From Paucibacter sp. Y2R2-4 (GTDB taxonomy: Bacteria; Pseudomonadota; Gammaproteobacteria; Burkholderiales; Burkholderiaceae_C): DNA of 64,000 bases. Location: NCBI RefSeq assembly GCF_025717535.1, contig NZ_JAJIRO010000001.1, positions 806,001 through 870,000 of the forward strand, in the 5' to 3' direction. This document shows positions 48,530-57,247 of the stretch, one piece after another (the first letter of the stretch is position 1; each line of letters begins with the position of its first letter). Made by a program: the position numbers and the translations under genes. The notes under the pieces were generated by a model, which did not search any database, was not told where the DNA came from, and worked only from the letters and a program-made list of their open reading frames with translations.

Positions 48530-49240
48530 TCAGGTCCACTGGCCGCAGACGGCGACCACCTGATCCCACACACCGTGACCCAAAGCCCAAGCCGAACCCA
48601 AGGCCAAGCCCAGCCCGCCAAGCCGCACCGACAGGCGCACGGCGCTAGCGCCGTCATTGCCGCTCCGGCGCAACCGACTCAAGAGCCAGGGTCCCAATGC
48701 CAGGCCAGCCCCAGAAGTCAGGGCGAAAGCCGCCATCACCAAACCGCCCTGCACCGGGCCAGAGGCCAGAGCAGAGAGCAAAAGCGCCGAGTGCAAAAGG
48801 CCACAGGGCCAGGCCACCCAAGCCAAGCCCGCAAAGCCAGCGACCGCCACTCGCTTGGAGCCAGCCAGACTGACCCCGCCACGCCGGAGATCCTTCACCG
48901 GCACTTCTACTTGGCGAGCCACATCTTGCCCCAGACGCTCGAGCCAAGCCGGCTGGCGCCCGCGCAATAACAGCGCCATACCCAAAAGAAAAGCCGCCAC
49001 CTGAACCAAGACCCAAACCGGACGCAATAGGGCGGTGGACTGTCCCAACTGGCTCAGGATCTGCATGCTGCCGGCCGCTAAAGCGCCAGCGACACCGTAG
49101 CCCAGCAAGCGTCCCAGCTGAAATGCGAAAGGCGAGCGCCCGCCCGCCGCGGTGCATGAAGCACCACACATGGCCAGGCAATGGGGCGTGCCAGCCACGC
49201 CCATCATCAAGGCCGAGCCGGCCAGTGCAAGATCAAGCAT
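48530..49240 (-). CDS. SafE/TauE-type (UreH-like) membrane protein, cbb3-oxidase associated
   Basis: The 236-residue protein has about six transmembrane helices and a conserved GTPHCLAMCGASC at residues 16-28, with paired Cys. This HCxxMCGxC-type signature belongs to the UreH/SafE branch of the TauE family often located in ccoGHIS regions and thought to act in metal or thiol handling. It starts at a TGATG overlap with hemN, so both are in one operon. Copper or heme handling for the oxidase is an inference. Confidence 0.75.
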   Translation of the reverse strand: MLDLALAGSALMMGVAGTPHCLAMCGASCTAAGGRSPFAFQLGRLLGYGVAGALAAGSMQILSQLGQSTALLRPVWVLVQVAAFLLGMALLLRGRQPAWLERLGQDVARQVEVPVKDLRRGGVSLAGSKRVAVAGFAGLAWVAWPCGLLHSALLLSALASGPVQGGLVMAAFALTSGAGLALGPWLLSRLRRSGNDGASAVRLSVRLGGLGLALGSAWALGHGVWDQVVAVCGQWT

Positions 49241-50673
49241 CAGATGATTCTAGAGAATCGCTCACGGCTCCGGTCAGCTTGCAAATAACGGTCAAACACC
49301 ATGGCGACGGCGCGGACGAAATACCAACCCATGGTGGTCACCTGAATCGCCTCCGGCTCCACGATCACCAAGCCCTGCTCGGCGAGCTCGTTCATGCGCT
49401 CCAGCTCAGGCTTGAAATAGGCCTTCACATCGACCAGATGCGCCAAGGCAATCGACTCAAACTCAAGGCGCCCTTGGCACATCAAGGCCATGATGACGGC
49501 ACGCCGCACGATGTCGTCACGGCTCAGCGCCAGGCCGCGATTGACCGGCAATTGCCCTTGGCGCAAGGCGTCGTAATACTCATCCAAGGTCTTGGCGTTT
49601 TGGCTGTAGCAAGCGCCAACCCGGCCAATGGCAGACACGCCCAGTGCCACCAGATCGCAGTCAGGCTGCGTGCTGTAGCCCTGGAAGTTGCGGTGCAAGC
49701 GGCCTTGGCGTTTGGCCACGGCCAGCGAATCGGTGGACAAGGCGAAATGGTCCATGCCGATATAGCTGTAGCCATGGGTTTGGAAGCCTGCAATGGCGGC
49801 GGCCAACATCACCACTTTGTCACTCGCGGGCGGCAATTGCGCCGAATCAATGCGACGCTGTGGCTTGAAGCGCTGCGGCAAATGGGCGTAGCCGTACAGA
49901 GCGATTCGGTCCGGCTTCAAAGCACCCACTTGCTCAATCGTGCGAGCAAAGGAGGCCGGCGTTTGCAGTGGCAAGCCATAGATCAAGTCAACATTGGTCG
50001 ATTCAAAGCCGAGCTCGCGCGAGGCCACCATCAAGCGCTCAACGCTCTCAAAGCTCTGGATCCGGTGCACTGCTTTTTGGACATCGGCATCAAAATCCTG
50101 CACCCCAAAGCTCAGGCGATTGAAGCCCAATTCACGCAGATGTTTCAGCCTGTCGATGGTGACCGTGCGGGGGTCGACCTCAATCGACACCTCAGCGCCG
50201 GCGGCCACCTTGAAGCGCTCGCGCAGCGCTTGCATCAGCTGCGTCAACTCGGCGTCGCTCAAGAAGGTCGGCGAGCCGCCGCCCAAATGCAGCTGAGAAA
50301 CAGAAGCGCCTCGTCCCAGATGCACCAAGGTCAGGTCCATCTCGGTGATCAAGGCGGCGAGGTACTCGGCGGCCTTGTCGTGATGCTTGGTGATGACCTT
50401 GTTGCAGGCGCAGTAATAGCAAACCGATTCGCAAAATGGAATGTGCAGATACAGCGACAAAGGGGTCGCGCCGCCCACCAAAGAGCCACTGGCCCGCTGC
50501 GACAGCGCCTGCTCATATTGCGGAGCCGTAAAGGCCTCAACAAAGCGATCCGCCGTGGGATAGGAGGTGTAGCGCGGCCCGGACACGTCGAAGCGGCGCA
50601 ACAAATCCTCATTGATGTTGGCGGGGGCCTTGGCCTCGACGGAGGCGGGGCCGGCATGAATGTTCTGTACCAT
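49240..50673 (-). CDS. hemN: Oxygen-independent coproporphyrinogen III oxidase
   Basis: The 477-residue radical-SAM enzyme makes protoporphyrinogen IX from coproporphyrinogen III without oxygen. The cluster-binding motif is CESVCYYCACNK (C-x3-C-x2-C), followed by LHLGGGSPTFLSDAEL. The N-terminus PRYTSYPTADRFVEAF is typical of HemN rather than HemW. The ATG at 50673 is preferred over a frame-opening codon 25 residues earlier that would include the FNR box. A perfect FNR box lies 35-48 bp upstream, so expression should rise at low oxygen. Confidence 0.95.
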   Translation of the reverse strand: MVQNIHAGPASVEAKAPANINEDLLRRFDVSGPRYTSYPTADRFVEAFTAPQYEQALSQRASGSLVGGATPLSLYLHIPFCESVCYYCACNKVITKHHDKAAEYLAALITEMDLTLVHLGRGASVSQLHLGGGSPTFLSDAELTQLMQALRERFKVAAGAEVSIEVDPRTVTIDRLKHLRELGFNRLSFGVQDFDADVQKAVHRIQSFESVERLMVASRELGFESTNVDLIYGLPLQTPASFARTIEQVGALKPDRIALYGYAHLPQRFKPQRRIDSAQLPPASDKVVMLAAAIAGFQTHGYSYIGMDHFALSTDSLAVAKRQGRLHRNFQGYSTQPDCDLVALGVSAIGRVGACYSQNAKTLDEYYDALRQGQLPVNRGLALSRDDIVRRAVIMALMCQGRLEFESIALAHLVDVKAYFKPELERMNELAEQGLVIVEPEAIQVTTMGWYFVRAVAMVFDRYLQADRSRERFSRII

Positions 50674-50707
50674 GGCGCACACTGTGCCAAGGCTTTGGCT
50701 GTTTGAC

Positions 50708-50721
50708 TTGATCAGGATCAA
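50708..50721. promoter_or_regulatory. FNR/ANR box between hemN and fnr
   Basis: TTGATCAGGATCAA matches TTGAT-N4-ATCAA at all ten defined positions. It is centred about 42 bp from the hemN start and about 57 bp from the fnr start, so it can serve hemN and fnr autoregulation. The regulator itself is encoded next door. Confidence 0.88.
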
Positions 50722-50771
50722 GCTTCCCGCGCTTGTCCGCACCAACAATGCGGCATCGTTTGAGGTGCATC

Positions 50772-51614
50772 ATGCTCATGTCCGTCAAAACTTCGCAAAT
50801 CTCCAAGGACTCGTCTGCTTACGTTTCGCAGGGCGAGACCGCCAACCGGCCGTCGGGCCGGCTTGAAACAAGGCCCATGATGAATGCCCCCCTGCCGATC
50901 AAGATCGAACCGTTGAAAGTCGCCTGCTCCAGCTGCAATTTGCGAGAGCTGTGCCTGCCGGTCGGCCTGCATTCGGACGATCTGGCCCAACTCGACAAGC
51001 TGGTGGCCACCCGCCGTCAGATCAATCGCGGCGACACCCTGTTTCGCAGCGGCGACAGTTTTCAATCGCTGTACGCTGTGCGCACCGGTTTTTTCAAGAC
51101 TTGCGTGGCCTCGGAAGACGGCCGCGATCAAGTCACGGGCTTTCAAATGGCCGGCGAATTGCTGGGGCTGGACGGCATCAGCACCGATCGTCACAGCTGC
51201 GACGCGGTCGCGCTGGAAGACTCCTCGGTTTGCGTGATCCCTTACGAGCAGTTGGAAGAACTGTCGCGCGAGTTCACCGATTTGCAGCGCCAGTTCCACA
51301 AGATCATGAGCCGCGAAATCGTGCGCGACCATGGCGTGATGCTCTTGCTGGGCAGCATGCGCGCAGAAGAACGCCTGGCGGCCTTTTTGCTGAACCTCAC
51401 GCAACGCCTGCAGGCGCGCGGCTTCTCCGCTGCAGCCCTGGTCCTGCGAATGACGCGGGAAGAGATCGGCAGCTACCTGGGCTTAAAGCTCGAAACCGTC
51501 AGCCGCACCTTCTCCAAGTTCCAGGACGAAGGCTTGCTGGAAGTGAAGCAGCGCCATCTGCGCATCTTGGATCAAGCGGGCTTGCAAAAGCTGGTCAACA
51601 ACACCGCTTGCTGA
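50772..51614 (+). CDS. fnr: FNR/ANR-type oxygen-responsive transcription regulator
   Basis: The 280-residue Crp-family regulator carries the [4Fe-4S] ligands C52, C55, C61 (in VACSSCNLRELCLPV) and C143 (HSCDAVA). The DNA-reading helix is LGLKLETVSRTFSKF, with E-SR residues as in FNR. It dimerises when the cluster is intact at low oxygen and binds TTGAT-N4-ATCAA. The start is uncertain: ATG 50748, 50772 and 50778 are in frame and GAGGTG at 50762-50767 favours the last two. Neighbours are hemN and the cbb3 cluster, its expected targets. Confidence 0.93.
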   Translation: MLMSVKTSQISKDSSAYVSQGETANRPSGRLETRPMMNAPLPIKIEPLKVACSSCNLRELCLPVGLHSDDLAQLDKLVATRRQINRGDTLFRSGDSFQSLYAVRTGFFKTCVASEDGRDQVTGFQMAGELLGLDGISTDRHSCDAVALEDSSVCVIPYEQLEELSREFTDLQRQFHKIMSREIVRDHGVMLLLGSMRAEERLAAFLLNLTQRLQARGFSAAALVLRMTREEIGSYLGLKLETVSRTFSKFQDEGLLEVKQRHLRILDQAGLQKLVNNTAC

Positions 51615-51623
51615 TCCAGTCGT

Positions 51624-51648
51624 CCGACTCAAGCTGGGCCTGAGTCGG
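51624..51648. terminator. Stem-loop between convergent fnr and cco cluster
   Basis: CCGACTCA pairs with TGAGTCGG around a 9-nt loop. It begins 10 bp after the fnr stop. No long T-run follows, so termination efficiency is uncertain. Confidence 0.45.
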
Positions 51649-51677
51649 CACCTTCAATTCGAATCAGTCCGCGCTAT

Positions 51678-52004
51678 TCAGCGCGGCCAAGCGCGAGGGT
51701 GAGTGTTCTCGGGCTGGTCGGGCAGCGCCGCCAGCAACAAGGTCAAGCTGGAGCTGAGGCCGATGACCAACCAAAAGAGCAAAAAGCTCAAGGTGTAGAT
51801 CGCTTGCCGCGGCAAGTCCATCGGCGCCCCGCCGAACCAGGTCAAGTCAGTGGGGTCGACCACCGCGAACACCAAGGCCTCCATCACCCCGGCCATCAGA
51901 AATGATGGCCAGACCACCGCCATGGCCATGCGGCTGAGCCGGCTGCTACCGTCGCCCTGAACTTCAGGCAGATCGGCAGTCGAAGAGCCGATCGGCGAAT
52001 TCAT
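51678..52004 (-). CDS. Small two-helix membrane protein downstream of ccoH
   Basis: The 108-residue product has two transmembrane helices (AVVWPSFLMAGVMEALVFAV; AIYTLSFLLFWLVIGLSSSL) with a loop containing VVDPTDLTWFGG. Its ATG overlaps the ccoH stop, so it belongs to the oxidase operon. Similar small proteins sit after ccoH in related bacteria. I know no established function. A GC-rich hairpin covers its stop codon. Confidence 0.65.
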   Translation of the reverse strand: MNSPIGSSTADLPEVQGDGSSRLSRMAMAVVWPSFLMAGVMEALVFAVVDPTDLTWFGGAPMDLPRQAIYTLSFLLFWLVIGLSSSLTLLLAALPDQPENTHPRAWPR

Positions 52005-52264
52005 TGCCCACCCGTCGCGGCATGGTTGCGCGCCTCGCGCGCCGGTACCAAGGCTTTAGATCCACTGGCCTTGGCCGTTGAGACCTGCTCTTGCAGCACC
52101 GGATCGGGGTGCGACAAAGCCAAGCTCAGGGTCGCAAAACTGGCCACCACCACCAGGGCAGGTCCACCCACCACCAACCACATCATCGGCTCACGCCACC
52201 AGGACTTCGACTTTTTGCCTTCGGCCGGGGTCAGCGCCTGCTGGGCTGCTTCTTGTGTGCTCAT
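52001..52264 (-). CDS. ccoH: FixH/CcoH-like small membrane protein
   Basis: The 87-residue single-pass protein has the REPMMWLVVGGPALVVVASF helix found in short FixH/CcoH proteins of Burkholderiales. CcoH is needed for assembly and stability of the cbb3 oxidase. It lacks the larger periplasmic domain of alpha-proteobacterial FixH. The ATG at 52264 is chosen over one 7 codons upstream. It follows ccoG by 47 bp. Confidence 0.7.
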   Translation of the reverse strand: MSTQEAAQQALTPAEGKKSKSWWREPMMWLVVGGPALVVVASFATLSLALSHPDPVLQEQVSTAKASGSKALVPAREARNHAATGGQ

Positions 52265-52311
52265 GATTTGTCTCCGTCGCCGCACTTCTTGCTTGGCTGA
52301 TCCGGTACCGC

Positions 52312-53802
52312 TCAGCGCGGCACCACAAAGGTTGATTTCTCTTCCACGGCCAGGCCTGCCTTGGAGACAGAGCCCGCCACTTCGGCGCCTCTCAACTGGA
52401 ACTGAATGGCGTGTGCACCGCTACCAGCCTTGGCGGCCACCTCAGGCGGCACCCGCAAAGCCACCGACACCCAGCGGGCCTCGGCCGGCTGCACCGTCAT
52501 TTCGACCGGCTTGGCCAAGGCCAGCTGATCCATGCCGCTGACCGTCAGGGTATAACTTCGAACCTGCTCGGAGGCGTTCATGACCTGCAGCCGGTACAGA
52601 TTCTCGATATAGCCGTCTTCCACCAAGCGCGCCATCACGCCGCGATCGCGCACCACATCGAGCTTCACCGGGCTGCGCAAGAACAAGAGACTGCCCAGAA
52701 GTGACGCACACAAGACCAGCAGCACCACGGTGTACAGCACCACGCGGGGCCGGAACATGCGACGCAGCTTTTGCGCCTTGCTCAGGTGCTGGGCCAGGCC
52801 GTTTTGCGTGTCGTAGCGAATCAGACCGCGCGGGTAATTCATCTTGTCCATCACGCCGTCACAGACATCAATGCAGGCCGCGCAACCAATGCACTCGTAT
52901 TGCAGGCCCTTGCGGATGTCGATGCCGGTGGGACAAACCTGCACGCACAAGGTGCAGTCGATGCAGGAACCCAGGCCCTGGGCCTTCACTTCATCAACAC
53001 TGGCCTTGCGGCTGCGCGAACCGCGCGGCTCACCGCGCTCGGCGTCATAGCTGATGATGAGGGTGTCTTTGTCGAACATGGCGCTCTGAAAGCGCGCATA
53101 GGGGCACATGTATTTGCAGACCTGCTCGCGCATATAGCCTGCATTGCCGTAGGTGGCAAAACCATAGAACAGGACCCAGAACCATTCCCACGGCCCAAAG
53201 CCCAGGGTGAAGGCCTCGGCCCAGAGTTGTTTGATCGGCGTGAAGTAGCCGACAAAACTGAAGCCCGTCCACAAACCCAGCGCAATCCAAGTGAACTGCT
53301 TGCCACTTTTGCGCCAAAGCTTGTTGAAATTCCAGGGACCGCCGTCCAGCTTGATGCGAGCCTGGCGGTCGCCTTCAAACTTCTGCTCGATCCACATATA
53401 GATCTCGGTGTAGACCGTCTGCGGACAGGCAAAGCCACACCAGAGCCGCCCGGCTACGGCGGTAAACAAGAACAGGCCGTATGCCGAAATTAGCAGCAGG
53501 CCCGTCAGGTAAATAAAGTCCTGCGGATACAGGACCAAGCCAAAGATATAGAAGCGCCGACTGGCCAGATCGAAGAGCACCGCTTGGCGCGAGTTCCAAT
53601 CCAGCCAAGGCAGGCCGTAAAACAAGATCTGCGTGAACCAAACCAGGCCCCAGCGCCAGTTCGCGAACAGGCCGCTGACGGCGCGCGGGTAGATCTTCTT
53701 CTGTGCCGCATACAGCGACACGATTTCAATCACCGCATCGCCATCGGGGCCGGGTTTGGACAGCGCGGCGGTGCCGCGCTGCGTGGACGCAATATCAGTC
53801 AT
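52312..53802 (-). CDS. ccoG: cbb3 oxidase assembly ferredoxin protein
   Basis: The 496-residue membrane protein is CcoG/RdxA, thought to reduce copper for the CuB site. It has several helices, two ferredoxin-type clusters (CIDCTLCVQVCPTGID; CIGCAACIDVCDG) and an N-terminal GFACPQTVYTEIYMWIEQ region. The C-terminal third is an Ig-like periplasmic domain (SYTLTVSGMDQLALAKPVEM). It lies 17 bp after ccoP, so the operon continues. Confidence 0.95.
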   Translation of the reverse strand: MTDIASTQRGTAALSKPGPDGDAVIEIVSLYAAQKKIYPRAVSGLFANWRWGLVWFTQILFYGLPWLDWNSRQAVLFDLASRRFYIFGLVLYPQDFIYLTGLLLISAYGLFLFTAVAGRLWCGFACPQTVYTEIYMWIEQKFEGDRQARIKLDGGPWNFNKLWRKSGKQFTWIALGLWTGFSFVGYFTPIKQLWAEAFTLGFGPWEWFWVLFYGFATYGNAGYMREQVCKYMCPYARFQSAMFDKDTLIISYDAERGEPRGSRSRKASVDEVKAQGLGSCIDCTLCVQVCPTGIDIRKGLQYECIGCAACIDVCDGVMDKMNYPRGLIRYDTQNGLAQHLSKAQKLRRMFRPRVVLYTVVLLVLCASLLGSLLFLRSPVKLDVVRDRGVMARLVEDGYIENLYRLQVMNASEQVRSYTLTVSGMDQLALAKPVEMTVQPAEARWVSVALRVPPEVAAKAGSGAHAIQFQLRGAEVAGSVSKAGLAVEEKSTFVVPR

Positions 53803-53819
53803 TCAACAGCCACTGATCT

Positions 53820-54743
53820 TCAACGCGCTTGAGCCGTGGTCGACGAAGCGCCACGCGACAGACCCCACACATACGCACCCAAGACGTTGATTTGCTCAGC
53901 GCTCAGACGTGTGCCGTGGGCCGGCATCATATTGTTTTTGCCGTTGTTGATCATATTGATGACCGCTTCTTCGCCCCATCCATGCAGCCAGATCTTGTCG
54001 GTCAAGTTTGGAGCACCCAAGGCTTGGTTGCCCTTTCCGTCCATGCCGTGGCAGGCAGCGCAAGCACCAAACTTGGGCTTGCCCAGCTGAGCAGCAATGG
54101 CGTTGTGCGCGCTACCCGACAGGCTCAAGACGTAGTTGGCCACGTTCTTGACGTCTTCCGGGCCACCGACCGCCGCAGCCATCGGAGGCATCACGCCGTT
54201 GCGGCCTTCAGTGATGGTCTTGACGATGGTCTCGTGCTCGCCACCATACAACCAGTCGCCGTCGGTCAAGTTGGGGAAGCCCTTGCTGCCCTTGCCATCC
54301 GAGCCGTGGCAGCCCGCACAGTTATTGGCGAACAAGCGCTCACCAATGGCCATGGCGGGAGGCATCTGCGTCAGTTGCTCGGCCGTCTTGCCCTGGAACT
54401 CCGAATAGACCTTGCTGATGGCTTCATGCGCGGCCTTTTGCTCGGCTTCGTACTGGCCCTTGCTGCTCCAGTTCAAAGAACCCTTGCTGGAGCCCAGACC
54501 TGGATACATGGCCAGATAGATACCGGCGAACACCACCGTCAGCACGAACAGAATCGCCCACCAGCGCGGCAGGGGGTTGTTCATTTCACGCAGGTCTTCG
54601 TCCCAGACATGGCCGGTGCTGTTGTCGCTGGCCATGACGCGGTGACGTGCCGCGACCAGCAACAGAACAATACAAAACACCAGACCAAAGATCGTGACAC
54701 CGGCCACGAACATGGACCAACCATCAGAGAAAAAATCACTCAT
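53820..54743 (-). CDS. ccoP: cbb3 cytochrome oxidase, diheme subunit III
   Basis: The 307-residue c-type cytochrome has two N-terminal helices and two heme motifs, CAGCH near residue 142 and CAACH near residue 232, each followed by a distal Met region (NGVMPPMAA; NMMPAHGTRL). It passes electrons to CcoO and CcoN. The ATG overlaps the ccoQ stop. Confidence 0.96.
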   Translation of the reverse strand: MSDFFSDGWSMFVAGVTIFGLVFCIVLLLVAARHRVMASDNSTGHVWDEDLREMNNPLPRWWAILFVLTVVFAGIYLAMYPGLGSSKGSLNWSSKGQYEAEQKAAHEAISKVYSEFQGKTAEQLTQMPPAMAIGERLFANNCAGCHGSDGKGSKGFPNLTDGDWLYGGEHETIVKTITEGRNGVMPPMAAAVGGPEDVKNVANYVLSLSGSAHNAIAAQLGKPKFGACAACHGMDGKGNQALGAPNLTDKIWLHGWGEEAVINMINNGKNNMMPAHGTRLSAEQINVLGAYVWGLSRGASSTTAQAR

Positions 54744-54895
54744 TGAGGCCTCCCATCGGCTTCATCTTGCAGCGCCATGCCTGCCAATTCATCGAAGCGT
54801 GCCTTGTTGCGGCTGGAATAGGCCCAGGCCACGATTGCAAGGAACACCAGCAGCGACAGCACCGTCACTGCGATTCTTAAAGCATTGATATCCAT
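54740..54895 (-). CDS. ccoQ: cbb3 cytochrome oxidase, small subunit IV
   Basis: This 51-residue gene begins MDINALRIAVTVLSLLVFLA and has one helix followed by AWAYSSRNKARFDELA. CcoQ stabilises the oxidase complex. GGAGAC precedes the ATG, ccoO ends 18 bp upstream, and the stop overlaps ccoP (ATGA). Order, size and topology identify it. Confidence 0.92.
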   Translation of the reverse strand: MDINALRIAVTVLSLLVFLAIVAWAYSSRNKARFDELAGMALQDEADGRPQ

Positions 54896-54913
54896 TGCGA
54901 AGTCTCCTTGCGC

Positions 54914-55537
54914 TTACTTGAGCGCAGTGCCGAGCACTTGCAGATAGGCCACCACGGCATCCATCTCGGTATGACCCTTGACGGCCTCGCCGGCGCCGGC
55001 GATGTCGGCGTCGCTGTAGGGCACGCCAACGGTCCGCAGCGCTTTCAGCTTAGGCGCCATGTCCGCAGGGTTGAGCTGAGCCGCGACCAACCAGGGGTAG
55101 GCCGGCATATTCGACTCCGGCACCAAGTCGCGCGGATTGTTCAGATGGATGCGATGCCACTCATCGCTGTACTTGCCGCCCACGCGGTGCAGGTCAGGAC
55201 CGGTACGCTTCGAGCCCCATTGGAAGGGGTGGTCGTAGACGAACTCACCGGCGGTGGAGTAGTGGCCGTAACGCAGCGTTTCCGAGCGGAAGGGGCGAAT
55301 CATCTGCGAGTGGCAGTTGTAGCAACCTTCGCGGATGTAGACGTCGCGACCCGCCAACTGCAGCGGCGTGTAGGGCTTCAGCCCAGGTGCCGCTTCGGTG
55401 GTGGAGCGCTGGAAGAACAGCGGCACGATTTCAACTGCGCCACCGGCGAGCACCGTCACCAGCGTCAGCACGATCATCAAGAAATTGCTGGTCTCGATGC
55501 GCTGATGTCCGCTGGCCTTGTGTTCTGTGGATGCCAT
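54914..55537 (-). CDS. ccoO: cbb3 cytochrome oxidase, monoheme subunit II
   Basis: The 207-residue membrane-anchored cytochrome c has one N-terminal helix ([20 protein letters not shown] region) and one heme site [15 protein letters not shown], with a distal Met in [10 protein letters not shown]. It follows ccoN by 32 bp with GAGGAGAA before the ATG. Confidence 0.96.
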   Translation of the reverse strand: MASTEHKASGHQRIETSNFLMIVLTLVTVLAGGAVEIVPLFFQRSTTEAAPGLKPYTPLQLAGRDVYIREGCYNCHSQMIRPFRSETLRYGHYSTAGEFVYDHPFQWGSKRTGPDLHRVGGKYSDEWHRIHLNNPRDLVPESNMPAYPWLVAAQLNPADMAPKLKALRTVGVPYSDADIAGAGEAVKGHTEMDAVVAYLQVLGTALK

Positions 55538-55569
55538 ATAAATTTCTCCTCGTTCTCGCGTTCAGCGGA

Positions 55570-57015
55570 TCAGGCGTTGACCAGGGTGGGGATCGGTGCC
55601 TTCACAGCACGACCCACCTGCACGGTCTTGACCACGTTCCAGGCCATCACCAACATGCCGCCGAGGTAGAGCAAGCCGCCCACCAAACGCACCACATAGA
55701 AGGGATAGGTCGCCTTGACGCTTTCGACAAAGGTGTAGACCAAGGTGCCGTCCGGGTTGACCGCACGCCACATCAGACCCTGCATGACACCGGCAATCCA
55801 CATCGCAGCGATGTAAAGCACGATGCCCAGCGTCGCCACCCAGAAGTGCAACTCAATTGCCTTCTTCGAGTACATCTCGGTGCGACCGAACATGCGCGGG
55901 ATCAGGTGGTAGAGCGAACCCATGGAAATCAGACCCACCCAGCCCAAGGCGCCGGAGTGCACGTGGCCAATGGTCCAGTCGGTGTAGTGGCTCAGCGCGT
56001 TGACAGTCTTGATGGACATCATCGGACCTTCAAAGGTCGACATGCCGTAGAAAGACAGGGACACGATCAGGAACTTCAGGATCGGGTCGTCACGCAGTTT
56101 GTGCCAAGCGCCCGACAAGGTCATGATGCCGTTGATCATGCCGCCCCAGCTCGGCGCCAGCAGCACCAGCGAGAACACCATGCCCACCGATTGCGCCCAG
56201 TCAGGCAGCGCGGTGTAGTGCAGATGGTGTGGGCCCGCCCACATATAAGTGAAGATCAACGCCCAGAAGTGGACGATAGACAGGCGATAGCTGTAGACCG
56301 GGCGGCCTGCTTGCTTAGGGATGTAGTAGTACATCATGCCCAGGAAGCCGGCGGTCAGGAAGAAGCCCACCGCATTGTGGCCGTACCACCATTGCACCAT
56401 GGCGTCTTGCACGCCTGCGTAGGCCGAGTAGCTCTTGAACAAGCTGACCGGGATGGCTGCGCTGTTGACCAAGTGCAGCAGGGCCACGGCGATGATGAAG
56501 GCGCCGAAGAACCAGTTGGCCACATAGATGTGCTTGACCTTGCGGGTGCCAACGGTGCCAAAGAACACCACCGCGTACGAAACCCAGACCAGCGTGATCA
56601 GGATGTCGATCGGCCACTCCAGCTCGGCATACTCTTTGCCGCTGGTGATGCCCAAGGGCAAAGTGATCGCGGCCGAGAGGATGACCAACTGCCAAGCCCA
56701 GAAAGTGAACCAGGCCAAGCCGGGCGCGAACAAGCGCGTCTGACCGGTGCGCTGCACCACGTGGTAAGCCGTGGCAAACAAAGTACAACCACCAAAAGCA
56801 AAAATCACCGCATTGGTGTGCAGAGGTCGCAATCGACCGTAACTGAGCCATGGAATGCCCAGATTGAGTTCGGGCCAGGCCAGCTGAGCGGCAATCACCA
56901 CCCCCACCAGCATGCCCACAACACCCCATAGAACGGCGGCGAGCGCAAAGGCCCGCACCACTCCGTCTTCGTACACGCCTCCGGTCGACATGACCGGCGC
57001 AGCAGTATTTGCCAT
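55570..57015 (-). CDS. ccoN: cbb3 cytochrome oxidase, catalytic subunit I
   Basis: The 481-residue, twelve-helix heme-copper oxidase reduces oxygen with high affinity and pumps protons. Heme and CuB ligands are seen in [26 protein letters not shown] and [17 protein letters not shown]; the cross-linked Tyr region follows YVRLVGG. The ATG at 57015 comes 21 bp after ccoS. An FNR-like box lies 67-80 bp upstream, inside ccoS. Confidence 0.97.
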   Translation of the reverse strand: MANTAAPVMSTGGVYEDGVVRAFALAAVLWGVVGMLVGVVIAAQLAWPELNLGIPWLSYGRLRPLHTNAVIFAFGGCTLFATAYHVVQRTGQTRLFAPGLAWFTFWAWQLVILSAAITLPLGITSGKEYAELEWPIDILITLVWVSYAVVFFGTVGTRKVKHIYVANWFFGAFIIAVALLHLVNSAAIPVSLFKSYSAYAGVQDAMVQWWYGHNAVGFFLTAGFLGMMYYYIPKQAGRPVYSYRLSIVHFWALIFTYMWAGPHHLHYTALPDWAQSVGMVFSLVLLAPSWGGMINGIMTLSGAWHKLRDDPILKFLIVSLSFYGMSTFEGPMMSIKTVNALSHYTDWTIGHVHSGALGWVGLISMGSLYHLIPRMFGRTEMYSKKAIELHFWVATLGIVLYIAAMWIAGVMQGLMWRAVNPDGTLVYTFVESVKATYPFYVVRLVGGLLYLGGMLVMAWNVVKTVQVGRAVKAPIPTLVNA

Positions 57016-57036
57016 TTGTTTGGCTCCTTGCAGCTT

Positions 57037-57237
57037 CTAATTAGACGATTGCGATTCTTCGCGACCGTCACGGGTGAAAACTTGATGTTGGTCAACCTCG
57101 GGAGCATCTTCCAAGATTCGCCCCCCTTCACGTTCCAAATCTTCCAACTGACCGTTGTTAATTGCCCACCCAAAGATGCCCACGATCACCAGGACCAAGA
57201 GCACCGAAACGGGGATCAATAAATACATCACATCCAT
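57037..57237 (-). CDS. ccoS: cbb3 oxidase maturation protein
   Basis: The 66-residue protein has one N-terminal helix (MDVMYLLIPVSVLLVLVIVG), the family segment FGWAINNGQLEDLEREGGRI and an acidic tail. CcoS is needed for cofactor insertion into CcoN. It starts 10 bp after the ccoI stop. The ATG at 57237 is chosen because the upstream frame overlaps ccoI. Confidence 0.93.
   Translation of the reverse strand: MDVMYLLIPVSVLLVLVIVGIFGWAINNGQLEDLEREGGRILEDAPEVDQHQVFTRDGREESQSSN
57082..57095. promoter_or_regulatory. FNR-like box inside ccoS, upstream of ccoN
   Basis: TTGATGTTGGTCAA matches TTGAT-N4-ATCAA at nine of ten positions. Its centre is 73 bp upstream of the ccoN start, which would place a class II start site about 30 nt before the ATG. 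It is within the 3' coding part of ccoS, so conservation may be partly chance. Confidence 0.5.
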
Positions 57238-57247
57238 GCGCAGGCCT

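Noticed and set aside
50673-50721. Leaderless hemN transcript
   Set aside because: The FNR box spacing would put the start at the ATG, but no -10 element fits, so this was not called.
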